DNA from: a virus
Reading direction: 5' to 3' (one strand)
Length of the DNA: 64,000 nucleotides
Virus record (IMG/VR): IMGVR_UViG_3300027985_000627
Span: 23,319 to 87,318 of that record
In this document: piece after piece, positions 1 through 7,377 of the stretch
How the letters are laid out: the number at the start of each line of letters is the position of its first letter
How positions within the stretch are numbered: the stretch's first letter is position 1
Program-made: the position numbers and the translations under genes
The notes under the pieces: generated by a model
The model's database searches: none
The model's input: only the letters and a program-made list of their open reading frames with translations
Told to the model about the DNA's origin: nothing

Positions 1-32
1 GCGGCTCCCACGGCGTTGGAAGCGGTGACGAA

Positions 33-377
33 GTGAGCAATAAACAGATTTGTTCTACGATGGGGAGGGTGAAGCTGGCAATATTGAAGAAGCGTATAAG
101 CAGTGGCGCACACTCCGAGATGGAGGGGAGAATGCATAAATGTGCTATATGTCACGCAGGGGGTGGGGTAGCTAATTGGTATAGGTATGGTAATGGGTAT
201 GCACACGGGGGCTGTATCGCGCGTAAGATTGTTAAAGCTGAGTTGGTTGTAGAAGCGGCCCGCAAAGTAGCGGAACAGCATCACCTGCCCGTGCAGGACT
301 ATGACAGTGATGCGGTTGACAGGATGATTGTCGCTATTGCCGCATATGACGGCAAGGATGGTAGTGATGACTCCTGA
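33..377 (+). CDS. Hypothetical Cys/His-containing small protein
   Basis: 114 aa from a GTG start. I do not recognise the family. A CAIC motif (about residues 37-40) is followed by a His-Gly-Gly-Cys element about 18 residues later, a spacing compatible with a zinc-binding knuckle, and then by a helical C-terminal half. It overlaps the next small membrane-protein gene by 11 bases, which suggests translational coupling at the head of a plus-strand operon. The true start could be an internal ATG, because no strong ribosome binding site precedes the GTG and little sequence lies upstream. Confidence 0.5.
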   Translation: MSNKQICSTMGRVKLAILKKRISSGAHSEMEGRMHKCAICHAGGGVANWYRYGNGYAHGGCIARKIVKAELVVEAARKVAEQHHLPVQDYDSDAVDRMIVAIAAYDGKDGSDDS

Positions 378-537
378 ATCATTGGTTCAGTTTGGTCAAA
401 TGCTATGGAGTTGGGTCTTCGCCGTATCTTACATATCGCTTCCACTTATGGCGGCATTTTGGGTTATCGCGCTCATCATTGCGCTACTATGGTTTGGGGT
501 TAATGTGGCCAAGAGACTTGTTGGAGGTAAACAATGA
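367..537 (+). CDS. Small single-pass membrane protein
   Basis: 56 aa starting at the ATG at 367, chosen because it lies just before the stop of the upstream gene and gives a compact protein. A hydrophobic stretch (about residues 17-45, rich in Ala, Ile, Leu and Trp) predicts one long or two tight transmembrane helices, followed by a basic tail (KRLVGGK). The stop overlaps the next start in an ATGA junction. Function unknown; phages of this size often carry such small membrane proteins among early genes. Confidence 0.5.
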   Translation: MTPESLVQFGQMLWSWVFAVSYISLPLMAAFWVIALIIALLWFGVNVAKRLVGGKQ

Positions 538-896
538 GCAAGATTGATATGGAATGGGAAAAAATTGGAGAAGTAGGCGTAGATTCTGGAATGATACTGA
601 TAACCGACCCACACTACATAAAAACACAATGGGAACCTGGGGAGCCGGACCCTACAATAGACCTGAACCGGCTGCGTTTTGAATCTGTACCGCCGCAACT
701 GCTGGGTTACGACGGATGCAGAAAGCTCGCGTTGTCTCGTGATGGTGGAGGACAACTCATCTACAGGGAAGGCCATGCTGGTGCGGGTGTAGTTGTCAAG
801 TCTGGAGACAGTGACGGTGTGTTCGGAGTGTATGTAAAACGTAAAGACGACCTGATTGTAGCTGTCAAAGTTGAATTGGTAATTACCAATAAATAA
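534..896 (+). CDS. Hypothetical protein with VDSG...ITDP motif
   Basis: 120 aa, ATG start overlapping the previous stop by 4 bases. Near the N-terminus is a 'VDSGMILITDPHYI' element of the kind seen in a broad group of phage and bacterial beta-rich proteins (DUF4241-like). The rest is predominantly beta and ends in repeated valines typical of an edge strand. No catalytic residues can be assigned. The family resemblance rests on the motif only. Confidence 0.55.
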   Translation: MSKIDMEWEKIGEVGVDSGMILITDPHYIKTQWEPGEPDPTIDLNRLRFESVPPQLLGYDGCRKLALSRDGGGQLIYREGHAGAGVVVKSGDSDGVFGVYVKRKDDLIVAVKVELVITNK

Positions 897-917
897 AAAG
901 AAAACGGTGGTTCTTTT

Positions 918-1313
918 ATGGATGCTATCGTAGCAGTAGATGATAAAGACACCGAATTCGTTAAGAAAACACAGAGTTATCAAACAAAAGGATGTTGCGC
1001 GATGGTATCACCGATAAAGAGCAATTCCGAAACAAACCCCTGGTTTGATGAGGTTGCTAGACCCCAAGAAACCAACTCCGCTCTTGAGAAAGAGCGTGAC
1101 GCGCTGGTCGAGAAGTTCAAGTGTCACGAGACAGCAGTGAGGAAGTTGGTTCGTGAATTTAACAAACTGGAGGTTCAACGGCCATGTCCATATTGTTTTG
1201 GGGTGAATCGTATCGTCGGTTACATGTCTGTATTTGAGCATGATGATACATGCGAATGGTACATTTTTACAAAAGCCCTCGCTGCTTTAGAGGCACTGTA
1301 TGAAACGACTTAG
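918..1313 (+). CDS. Hypothetical protein with CPYC knuckle
   Basis: 131 aa from ATG 918; an alternative in-frame ATG at 1002 would remove 28 residues. A coiled-coil-like stretch rich in Glu, Lys and Leu (about residues 52-85) precedes a CPYC motif followed later by HDDTC, together a plausible zinc-binding site. Family not recognised. It lies in a run of small genes upstream of the deazaguanine module. Confidence 0.5.
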   Translation: MDAIVAVDDKDTEFVKKTQSYQTKGCCAMVSPIKSNSETNPWFDEVARPQETNSALEKERDALVEKFKCHETAVRKLVREFNKLEVQRPCPYCFGVNRIVGYMSVFEHDDTCEWYIFTKALAALEALYETT

Positions 1314-1390
1314 ACAATGTTTTTTGGAAAATCTTTGGCATTTTCAATGTTCGACTTAATGGTTCGTGGAGCAAAGGGAGGAGAATAGTC

Positions 1391-1603
1391 ATGAGAAAGG
1401 TCATTCTTATCATTGTGTTGTTGGCTATGTTTGGAACTTCCGGTTGTCGTTACTGGCAAGCTATGTACGCTTTGAACGCCAGCATGATGGCGATGTCTCT
1501 GGTTCAACGGCAGCAAATGATTAACGCTTATCGGTCAAGTCTTCATAAGCCGAAGAAAGTCATAGTTGAAATTCACGATTATCGTCTGAACAAAGGAGAC
1601 TGA
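1391..1603 (+). CDS. Small lipoprotein
   Basis: 70 aa with a strong ribosome binding site (GGGAGGAG). A basic N-terminus, a hydrophobic segment and a lipobox-like GTSGC at residues 15-19 predict a signal-peptidase-II lipoprotein with Cys19 as the lipidated residue. The mature part is only about 50 residues. Lipoproteins in early gene clusters of phages are sometimes superinfection-exclusion factors, but nothing here proves that; the lysis spanin lies elsewhere (27.7-28.5 kb). Confidence 0.6.
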   Translation: MRKVILIIVLLAMFGTSGCRYWQAMYALNASMMAMSLVQRQQMINAYRSSLHKPKKVIVEIHDYRLNKGD

Positions 1604-1604
1604 C

Positions 1605-1715
1605 ATGACATTCTTGACTTGGATGGACTACACTGCTATGGTTTCCCTTTCTTTATCCATACTCTTATTCGGATATTTGATTTATTCTTGTATCAAAGAT
1701 GGAAGCTGCACGTAA
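1605..1715 (+). CDS. Very small membrane protein
   Basis: 36 aa. The ATG follows AAAGGAG by about 7 bases, directly after the lipoprotein gene, so the two are probably coupled. Residues 12-29 are strongly hydrophobic (one transmembrane helix), followed by a short charged, Cys-containing tail. Function unknown. Confidence 0.5.
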   Translation: MTFLTWMDYTAMVSLSLSILLFGYLIYSCIKDGSCT

Positions 1716-1771
1716 ATACTTCATGGAATCTCTGGATAACATTGATAATCTGCAAATAAAAAGGAGCCAAT

Positions 1772-1969
1772 ATGTCTGCTAAAGCTAAATCCGCTGAAAC
1801 TGACAACGAGTTTGAAAAGCAATTCACTTGCAAAGCTGGTATCGCTGGTCGCAAGCGCGGACTTACTGGACAAAGGTTAATTGATTTTATTAACAATCAT
1901 CGGAAGGACCCTGCTGGTCATCGTGGTCGTCGCTTCTACCAATCCTCCACCTCCATCTTGGAGAAATAA
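1772..1969 (+). CDS. Hypothetical basic protein
   Basis: 65 aa preceded by AAAAAGGAG. Charged, with a Gly/Arg/Lys-rich middle (AGRKRGLTG). It ends one base before queD begins, so it belongs to the same transcript. Family not recognised; small size and basic charge would allow nucleic-acid binding, but that is only inference. Confidence 0.5.
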   Translation: MSAKAKSAETDNEFEKQFTCKAGIAGRKRGLTGQRLIDFINNHRKDPAGHRGRRFYQSSTSILEK

Positions 1970-1970
1970 A

Positions 1971-2360
1971 GTGCTTACAGTAACCAAACGGTTTCATTTC
2001 TGCTACGGGCACCATTTGCCTGGTCATCAAGGTAAGTGCAAAAACTTTCATGGACACAACTGTATATTGGAAGTTACCGTGTACAAGAAAGGGTCTTCCA
2101 AAAAATCTAGCGAAGAAGAGTTTTATTTGGATCAAGCTATGGTTATGGATTTCGGTGATCTTAAAAAAGTTGTAAATCCGTTGATCGAGAAACTTGATCA
2201 CCAAAATATTAATGAGGTTCTGCCTGAAAAGTACCTTCCCTCCACCGCAGAAAACATGTGTTTGTGGTTTTTGGATATGTTGGTGAAAGAGGGTATCGGT
2301 GTCGATAAAATTCGAATTTACGAAACCCCAGATAACTGGGCTACGTGGAGTAGTCGATGA
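1971..2360 (+). CDS. queD: 6-carboxy-5,6,7,8-tetrahydropterin synthase QueD
   Basis: 129 aa T-fold enzyme that converts 7,8-dihydroneopterin triphosphate to 6-carboxytetrahydropterin, the second step of the 7-deazaguanine pathway. The zinc ligands are visible as H14 in 'FCYGHH' and the HGH pair at 27-29. The catalytic Cys is C23, four residues before the HGH. 'MDFGDLKKVV' and a C-terminal 'YETP' element also fit the family. I chose the GTG at 1971 because it is preceded by GGAGAA and gives the normal family length; the upstream extension has no family similarity. The stop overlaps queE by 4 bases. Confidence 0.93.
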   Translation: MLTVTKRFHFCYGHHLPGHQGKCKNFHGHNCILEVTVYKKGSSKKSSEEEFYLDQAMVMDFGDLKKVVNPLIEKLDHQNINEVLPEKYLPSTAENMCLWFLDMLVKEGIGVDKIRIYETPDNWATWSSR

Positions 2361-3016
2361 TCGTAAATGAAATTTTTCGATCCATTGACGGGGAAGCCAA
2401 CTTCTACGGTCAAGGGATTCTCACTACGTTTATCCGACTTCAAGGATGTAACGTTCGGTGTGCTTTTTGCGACACCATGTATTCTCAGGGACCGTATGAT
2501 AAAGATGGCACGTCCATGTCTATCAACGAGATTTACGAAAAGGTTTGCAAACTCGGAAATGACAAGGTTACCATCACTGGTGGCGAGCCTTTGTTTCAGT
2601 TGGACGATGCAGCCACTTTAGCTCGGAAACTTTTGAGAAGTGGGACGAAAGTAACAATTGAAACAAACGGAACGATCATGATTCCGAAAATCGGAAACGT
2701 TGGTTGGGTCGTTGATTTCAAGTTGCCTTCTTCTGGTGTGACTGATAAAATGTGTATGGAAATTTTTCCTGAACTGGGAGAAAAGGACATTATTAAGTTT
2801 GTAATTTCTGACAAATCGGACTTTGACAAAGCCATGCATGTTATTGCTAGCGGTGCTTTGGGAATTACCAAACCCAGAAACAAAAGGCCTAGGTTTGCAT
2901 TCTCTCCCATTCTGCATCGTTTGGAACCAGTCAAATTGTTGAATTGGATGATGATGGCTGATTTGCAGGATTCGTTTCTAAGTGTTCAGGTACACAAACT
3001 TTTGAGCGTCAAATAA
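2357..3016 (+). CDS. queE: 7-carboxy-7-deazaguanine synthase QueE (radical SAM)
   Basis: 219 aa. It ring-contracts 6-carboxytetrahydropterin to 7-carboxy-7-deazaguanine (CDG) using S-adenosylmethionine and a [4Fe-4S] cluster. The N-terminal 'EIFRSIDGE' and the radical-SAM cluster motif CNVRCAFC (CxxxCxxC, residues 31-38) are intact. 'TITGGEP' is the SAM-binding GGE motif and 'ETNGT' follows. The C-terminal 'VQVHKLL' matches the usual end of QueE. It is translationally coupled to queD and supplies the precursor for the DpdA-like protein downstream. Confidence 0.93.
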   Translation: MIVNEIFRSIDGEANFYGQGILTTFIRLQGCNVRCAFCDTMYSQGPYDKDGTSMSINEIYEKVCKLGNDKVTITGGEPLFQLDDAATLARKLLRSGTKVTIETNGTIMIPKIGNVGWVVDFKLPSSGVTDKMCMEIFPELGEKDIIKFVISDKSDFDKAMHVIASGALGITKPRNKRPRFAFSPILHRLEPVKLLNWMMMADLQDSFLSVQVHKLLSVK

Positions 3017-3091
3017 TTTTCACGGAAATATGGCTAAGGTTCGATATCATAAGAACGAAAAACAATTTAACCACCCTTTGGAGGGAATGTC

Positions 3092-3709
3092 ATGAGCGAT
3101 GGAATCAACATGAAGGAACTGAAGCAGGCCGTCACCGAACTTAACGAAGCTGGTGTTCTCGACAAGAAAATCAAGATTGTCGGCGTTGGCAAGGATGATC
3201 TGGCTGCCGCGTTTGAGGAAGCTGTCAACGGTCTGGACGATGAGAAGGCTGAAAAGCTGACCGCTTTCACCATTGATTTCTTCAACAACAACTTCGGTGA
3301 GGATGAGAATACCGAAGAAGGCGGCGTCGAAGCTTCGGATGAAGAAGAAACTGACGGTGAGGAATCTGAAGGTGAGGAAGAGCCGGAAGAAGAATCTGAG
3401 CCGGAAGAAGAAGAAAAGCCGAAGAAGGCTGCGAAGAAAGAAAAGGCCAAGAAGGCTCCCAAGGAAAAGAAAGAGAAGAAGTCGAAGGAGCCGGTCGAGA
3501 AGTCTCGTTACGGACACACTGTCGGCTCTCAAGCGGCCTTGATTGACGACGCTATTTTTGAAGGCGGCACGATGCAGGAGATGATGGAAGCTACTGGTCT
3601 GTCTAAGGCTCGCATCAAATCCCATATTTACCATCTTGAAAAGAAGAAAGGCATTGTCATCAAGACCACCGGCGAAGGTGACAAAACGGTTTTCAAAGCC
3701 AAGAAGTAA
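3092..3709 (+). CDS. Acidic/Lys-rich linker protein with C-terminal winged-helix-like domain
   Basis: 205 aa. Residues 1-70 look globular and helical. Residues 70-110 are almost pure Glu/Asp with Pro, and 110-140 are Lys-rich. The final 60 residues form a compact helix-turn-helix-like domain with the signature 'SQAALIDD...RIKSHIYHLEKKKG'. The same C-terminal signature recurs in the protein at 63046-63651, and more weakly at 56353-56817. Family not recognised. Charge segregation followed by a DNA-binding-like domain suggests a nucleoid-like or regulatory protein. It sits between queE and folE and is closed by an intrinsic terminator. Confidence 0.6.
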   Translation: MSDGINMKELKQAVTELNEAGVLDKKIKIVGVGKDDLAAAFEEAVNGLDDEKAEKLTAFTIDFFNNNFGEDENTEEGGVEASDEEETDGEESEGEEEPEEESEPEEEEKPKKAAKKEKAKKAPKEKKEKKSKEPVEKSRYGHTVGSQAALIDDAIFEGGTMQEMMEATGLSKARIKSHIYHLEKKKGIVIKTTGEGDKTVFKAKK

Positions 3710-3734
3710 CACCAAGTCACATTGAAATGTCATA

Positions 3735-3760
3735 GGGGAGGGTAACACCTCCCCTTTTTT
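3735..3760 (+). terminator. Intrinsic terminator after the 3092-3709 gene
   Basis: GGGGAGG and CCTCCCC form a 7-bp all-GC-rich stem around a short GTAACA loop, followed by six T. A nearly identical hairpin follows the SSB gene at 13853. Confidence 0.88.
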
Positions 3761-3769
3761 GGAGGAATT

Positions 3770-4345
3770 ATGGACCTTAATAAAATGGCTGAGGGTTTCA
3801 GAACCCTCATGGAAGCTTCTGACCTTGATTTGAATGATCCCAATTTTTGCGGCACTCCTATGCGAGTGGCCAGAATGTTCGAAAACTTCTTTGAAGGAAC
3901 AAAACCTGAAGCCGAAGAAGAAATAGAAAAATACCTTTCTGTAACATTCCCTGCTGAATACAAAGAGCTTATCACGTTCCTCAATATATCTTGTTGGAGC
4001 ATGTGCCCGCATCATTTTCTTCCTGTGAAGTACAACGTGTCTGTCGGTTATATTCCGAATGAAAGCGTTCTCGGTGCTTCGAAGATTCCTCGGCTTGTGA
4101 TCTTGCTTGGAAAAAGACCTGTTCTTCAAGAACAGTTTACGAAGGACATAACGTCTTATATAAATAGATTTGCTAAACCTGCTGGCGTCATTGCTGTGGT
4201 TGAAGGGCGCCACATGTGTATGCAATCACGTGGTGTTAAGACAACTGCAACGATGAACACAGCCTCTTTGTCTGGATGTTTTGAAACACAGCATGAGACT
4301 AGAAAAGAGTTTTATGACCTTATAGCAAGGGGTTCCACGTTATGA
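3770..4345 (+). CDS. folE: GTP cyclohydrolase I (FolE)
   Basis: 191 aa. It makes 7,8-dihydroneopterin triphosphate from GTP, the entry step for the deazaguanine pathway. The zinc site is C79, H82 ('CPHH') and C150 ('RHMCM'). 'VGYIPNESVLGASK' and 'QEQFTKDI' are the usual T-fold active-site segments. In the zinc motif the usual Glu after the first Cys is Pro. Preceded by GGAGG just after the terminator, so it probably starts a new transcript or is read through. Overlaps the next gene by 4 bases. Confidence 0.93.
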   Translation: MDLNKMAEGFRTLMEASDLDLNDPNFCGTPMRVARMFENFFEGTKPEAEEEIEKYLSVTFPAEYKELITFLNISCWSMCPHHFLPVKYNVSVGYIPNESVLGASKIPRLVILLGKRPVLQEQFTKDITSYINRFAKPAGVIAVVEGRHMCMQSRGVKTTATMNTASLSGCFETQHETRKEFYDLIARGSTL

Positions 4346-4692
4346 GCAAAGAAAGAGTATTCGTCATCGTCAAGAGTGCTTTCGAAGCGGTACATAGCTG
4401 GCCCGAGTGTCCTATAGACGAGGTAGCTTTTCTCAGACACCCTCACAGACATATCTTTCATGTAACCGTGAAAATCGAAGTTTCCCACGATGACCGAGAC
4501 GTTGAGTTCATTGTCTTCAAACGCAAGGTAAACGAATACTTGGAAGCTTTCTATTCTGGTAAAGACATCGGAAGGGAGTCTTGCGAAATGATAGCCAAAG
4601 AAATCATTTCCTACTTTTCGGAAAAGTATTCTATCCATTCTGTTTCAGTGTTCGAAGACAACGAAAACGGAGCGGAGGTGGTTTGTGGCTAA
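4342..4692 (+). CDS. Divergent QueD-like T-fold protein
   Basis: 116 aa. It aligns by eye with QueD/6-pyruvoyl-tetrahydropterin synthase: 'FEAVHSW' (H18) corresponds to the first zinc His, 'PHRHIFHV' (H35, H37) to the HGH pair, and 'VEFIVFKRKV' to the family's 'MDFxxLK' segment. 'VSVFED' corresponds to the C-terminal substrate-binding Glu. The catalytic Cys expected four residues before the His pair is absent, so it probably does not perform the QueD reaction. It sits in the deazaguanine operon, overlapping folE and the glycosyltransferase gene. It may act on a later intermediate; that is inference. Confidence 0.65.
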   Translation: MSKERVFVIVKSAFEAVHSWPECPIDEVAFLRHPHRHIFHVTVKIEVSHDDRDVEFIVFKRKVNEYLEAFYSGKDIGRESCEMIAKEIISYFSEKYSIHSVSVFEDNENGAEVVCG

Positions 4693-5710
4693 GATATTCA
4701 ACGTCCCCATTGAGCCGTTGGACGCCCGTTACTCCACCCAATGGTTGGATTGGTTTTCTCAAGCTTTCATTTATCATGAAATCGAATACCAGCATGTAAT
4801 AGGAAAACCTCTGACCAATGAAATTGAAGACGGTGCTTTCCTAGATATCTGCGGTACCAACTACTACAAAGCTTCCCAGTTGATGGTTCTCATTGACCTG
4901 ATTAAGAATCGTGAAATACGAGATAACGATGTTGTCTTCTTTCACGATATTTGGTTTCCTGGTCTGGAAATGTTGCAGTACATTCGTGACGGACTAAAAT
5001 TGAATTTCAAGATTTACGGCTGCCTCCACAGCGGAACTTACGATCCTACGGACTACATTTCTCTTCTTGGTATGTCTCGTTGGGGAAGGGAACTTGAAGA
5101 ATCTTGGTTCAAGATTGTTGACGGTATATTCGTCGCTACGGATTTCCATCGAAATCTTCTCATAAATAATCGGAAAGTTGATTGGAAAAAAATACACGTT
5201 ACGGGCTTCCCTTTGAAAGCCCCGGATATCTGCGACGTGAAAAAGATGGAGCCGAAGCAGAAACGGGTTGTTTTTCCCCATCGTTTGAACGCAGAAAAGC
5301 ATCCTGAAAAGTTTGATGAAATGCGATTTAAATGGCCTTTGGGTCAAGATTGGGTTTTCTCGAAGACTCAGGATAAGAAGATGGACAAAAGAACGTACTA
5401 CAAATTCTTGTCTGATTCTTCGGTCGTCGTCTCTTTCTCAGATCATGAGAACTGGGGAATATCAATGATCGAGGGCGTTATGCTCGGATGTGTCCCTTTT
5501 GTTCCCAATCGTTGCAGCTACCCTGAATTATACCCGAAAATGTTCGTGTACGAAAATGAAGATGATTTGTACGGCAGACTTATTCCGAATTACCTTAAAA
5601 ATGAAAGTGATTACAAAGTCTACACCTACGCTTTAGCCGAACGTTTCAAACTGAAGTTTCACCCTATGAACGTGTTGCAAAACATGCTACCCATCATGTT
5701 TGGAAGGTGA
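4685..5710 (+). CDS. GT4-like retaining glycosyltransferase in the deazaguanine operon
   Basis: 341 aa from a GTG overlapping the preceding gene by 8 bases. The C-terminal half has the EX7E motif of GT-B retaining glycosyltransferases (E255 and E263 in 'HENWGISMIEGVMLG'), followed by 'GCVPFVPN' as expected for the nucleotide-sugar pocket. No signal peptide or membrane segment is seen, so it is cytoplasmic. Its place between deazaguanine synthesis and the DpdA-like gene suggests it sugars a modified base. A host-surface or protein substrate cannot be excluded. Confidence 0.72.
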   Translation: MAKIFNVPIEPLDARYSTQWLDWFSQAFIYHEIEYQHVIGKPLTNEIEDGAFLDICGTNYYKASQLMVLIDLIKNREIRDNDVVFFHDIWFPGLEMLQYIRDGLKLNFKIYGCLHSGTYDPTDYISLLGMSRWGRELEESWFKIVDGIFVATDFHRNLLINNRKVDWKKIHVTGFPLKAPDICDVKKMEPKQKRVVFPHRLNAEKHPEKFDEMRFKWPLGQDWVFSKTQDKKMDKRTYYKFLSDSSVVVSFSDHENWGISMIEGVMLGCVPFVPNRCSYPELYPKMFVYENEDDLYGRLIPNYLKNESDYKVYTYALAERFKLKFHPMNVLQNMLPIMFGR

Positions 5711-5713
5711 TAC

Positions 5714-6613
5714 GTGTCTAAGAAAGAAATTACCATGTTCTTGGACTCCGGAGCATACTCGGCTATGACTAAAGGGGCTGAGATTGATCTGGACGAATAC
5801 ATTGCTTTCATCAAAGAGAATGGTCATTATTTCGACGCCTACGCTTGCCTTGACGTTATCGGTGATCCCAAAGCGAGTTGGGAAAACCAGATGTACATGG
5901 TGAGCAAAGGTCTTTGTCCTGTTCCTGTTTACCACTTGAACGACCGTGACCTTTCATACCTGAAAGCTATGGTTGACGAGTTCCCTTACATAGGTATCGG
6001 TGGTATGGCTGGAACGGAAGAGACAGGATTCTCGTTGACTTGGGAACAGGTTGTAGAACTTCTGGATCACCTTTGGTCTGATTACATTTGCGACAAAGAC
6101 GGTTTACCGAAAGTCAAAGTTCACGGGTTCGGTATGACTCGTCCTACAATCATGCGTCGGTATCCGTGGTACTCTGTGGATTCTACTTCTTGGGCCATCT
6201 ATTCAAAGTACGGCATTGTACTATTTCCTAGAAAGAAAAACGGACAATACGTCTATGACAAAGAAGTTTGGAAGATTAAAGTATCCAGCGTGTCTCCTGG
6301 TAAGAAAGATGAAGGAGAACACATTGAAAACGTTACCGATACAGAACGAAAAGTCCTTCTCGACTACATCAAAGAGAAGGGTTTTAAACTTGGAGCGTCT
6401 GAATTCAAAGATGTTGAAGTAGGTTACAAACTCAAAGAGAACGAGCGGTTTAATGGCAAAGGCAAAACCCGAGTGGAAGTCCTTGTAGAAACTGGTTTGG
6501 TCAATTCTGGTGAACTGCGAGATCGTTTAAACTTCATCTACTACATGGATTTTCTCGCTACAATTCCTAAGTGGCCGTGGTCATTTAAAACCAGAAGACG
6601 TTTTATATTTTGA
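5714..6613 (+). CDS. dpdA: DpdA-like DNA deazaguanine transglycosylase (TGT family)
   Basis: 299 aa, GTG start after GGAAGGTG. It resembles phage DpdA proteins, which are TGT-fold enzymes that swap guanine in DNA for a 7-deazaguanine. Visible marks are 'MFLDSGAYSA' (Asp11), 'YIGIGGMAG' (92-100), 'VHGFGMT' (136-142) and 'YSVDSTSW' (Asp156), which correspond to the TGT barrel phosphate-binding and catalytic-Asp segments. The Cys3-His zinc motif of tRNA-guanine transglycosylases is not seen. Neighbours supply the base precursor (folE, queD, queE). Which base it inserts cannot be told, since QueC is not in the window. Confidence 0.82.
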   Translation: MSKKEITMFLDSGAYSAMTKGAEIDLDEYIAFIKENGHYFDAYACLDVIGDPKASWENQMYMVSKGLCPVPVYHLNDRDLSYLKAMVDEFPYIGIGGMAGTEETGFSLTWEQVVELLDHLWSDYICDKDGLPKVKVHGFGMTRPTIMRRYPWYSVDSTSWAIYSKYGIVLFPRKKNGQYVYDKEVWKIKVSSVSPGKKDEGEHIENVTDTERKVLLDYIKEKGFKLGASEFKDVEVGYKLKENERFNGKGKTRVEVLVETGLVNSGELRDRLNFIYYMDFLATIPKWPWSFKTRRRFIF

Positions 6614-6620
6614 GGTCGCT

Positions 6621-7139
6621 ATGAAACAGCAAATGTTTGTTATCAATGGTCGTGGTGGAAGTGGAAAAGATACGTTTGTTGGTTTTTGCCGAATTCACGG
6701 ATTAAAGTACAATGCTGGTGTCATGAACATATCAACCGTTGATCGGGTAAAAATGGCTGCGGAACTCTTAGGTTGGGATGGATCCAAAGACTATAAGAAT
6801 AGGAAGTTTCTCAGTGATTTGAAAGATATTTCAACAGCTATGTTTGATGGGCCTTTCAACTACATAGAGGCTCGTTGGGAATCAGCTTTAAAATTCAAAA
6901 ATAACATGGCTATGTTTGTGCATTGCAGAGAACCGCAAGAGATCGACAGGCTTGTGAAGTCGTTCAAAGCACAGACGGTTCTTGTTGAACGAAACGGAAT
7001 AGGTGAGTACGGCAATCATGCCGACGACAACGTGAACAATTTTGCTTACGACCACTACATCGAAAATCACGGTATTCTTATAGACCTCAATGTGAAAGCT
7101 GGTTTATTCATGAAAAACGCTTTTTCGGAGCTTGAATAG
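6621..7139 (+). CDS. P-loop deoxynucleoside monophosphate kinase-like protein
   Basis: 172 aa with a Walker A 'NGRGGSGKDTF' at residues 9-19 and no other long motif. The size and the GSGKDTF variant fit phage deoxynucleotide monophosphate kinase-like proteins, which phosphorylate dNMPs, sometimes for modified-base synthesis. It directly follows the DpdA-like gene and precedes replication genes, so a role in nucleotide supply is likely. The specific substrate is unknown. Confidence 0.7.
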   Translation: MKQQMFVINGRGGSGKDTFVGFCRIHGLKYNAGVMNISTVDRVKMAAELLGWDGSKDYKNRKFLSDLKDISTAMFDGPFNYIEARWESALKFKNNMAMFVHCREPQEIDRLVKSFKAQTVLVERNGIGEYGNHADDNVNNFAYDHYIENHGILIDLNVKAGLFMKNAFSELE

Positions 7140-7140
7140 A

Positions 7141-7377
7141 ATGATAATCTACTTTGCAGGAAACTTTCCGCAGTTGTCGTCCTTTAAAAGGGAAGGAGAA
7201 ATGCGTGACTTCTGCTTTGACAGGTACGACAACTACTATCGGTTGACTTCATTTTATTTCAGGAAAGAGACTGACGTTATATTACGTTTGAAAAAAGGAG
7301 ATCAAGATGCTGAAGAGCGAACTCGAAAAAGTCCTGCTGGCAGTAAAGCCCGGATTAGCAAAAAGAAAAGTCGATGA
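7141..7377 (+). CDS. Hypothetical small protein (IYFAGNFP)
   Basis: 78 aa from the ATG at 7141, one base after the previous stop. The N-terminal 55 residues (IYFAGNFP, YDNYYRLTSFYF) look like a real compact domain of a kind I associate with small phage proteins. The last 24 residues overlap the sliding-clamp gene in another frame and are a basic low-complexity tail. Function unknown. Confidence 0.55.
   Translation: MIIYFAGNFPQLSSFKREGEMRDFCFDRYDNYYRLTSFYFRKETDVILRLKKGDQDAEERTRKSPAGSKARISKKKSR

Noticed and set aside
1699-1782. 27-codon frame overlapping two small genes
   Set aside because: No ribosome site and mostly overlaps better-supported genes.
3047-4225. 392-codon antisense frame over folE and the acidic protein gene
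   Set aside because: Low-complexity Phe/Leu/Arg protein produced by reading Glu/Lys-rich codons backwards.
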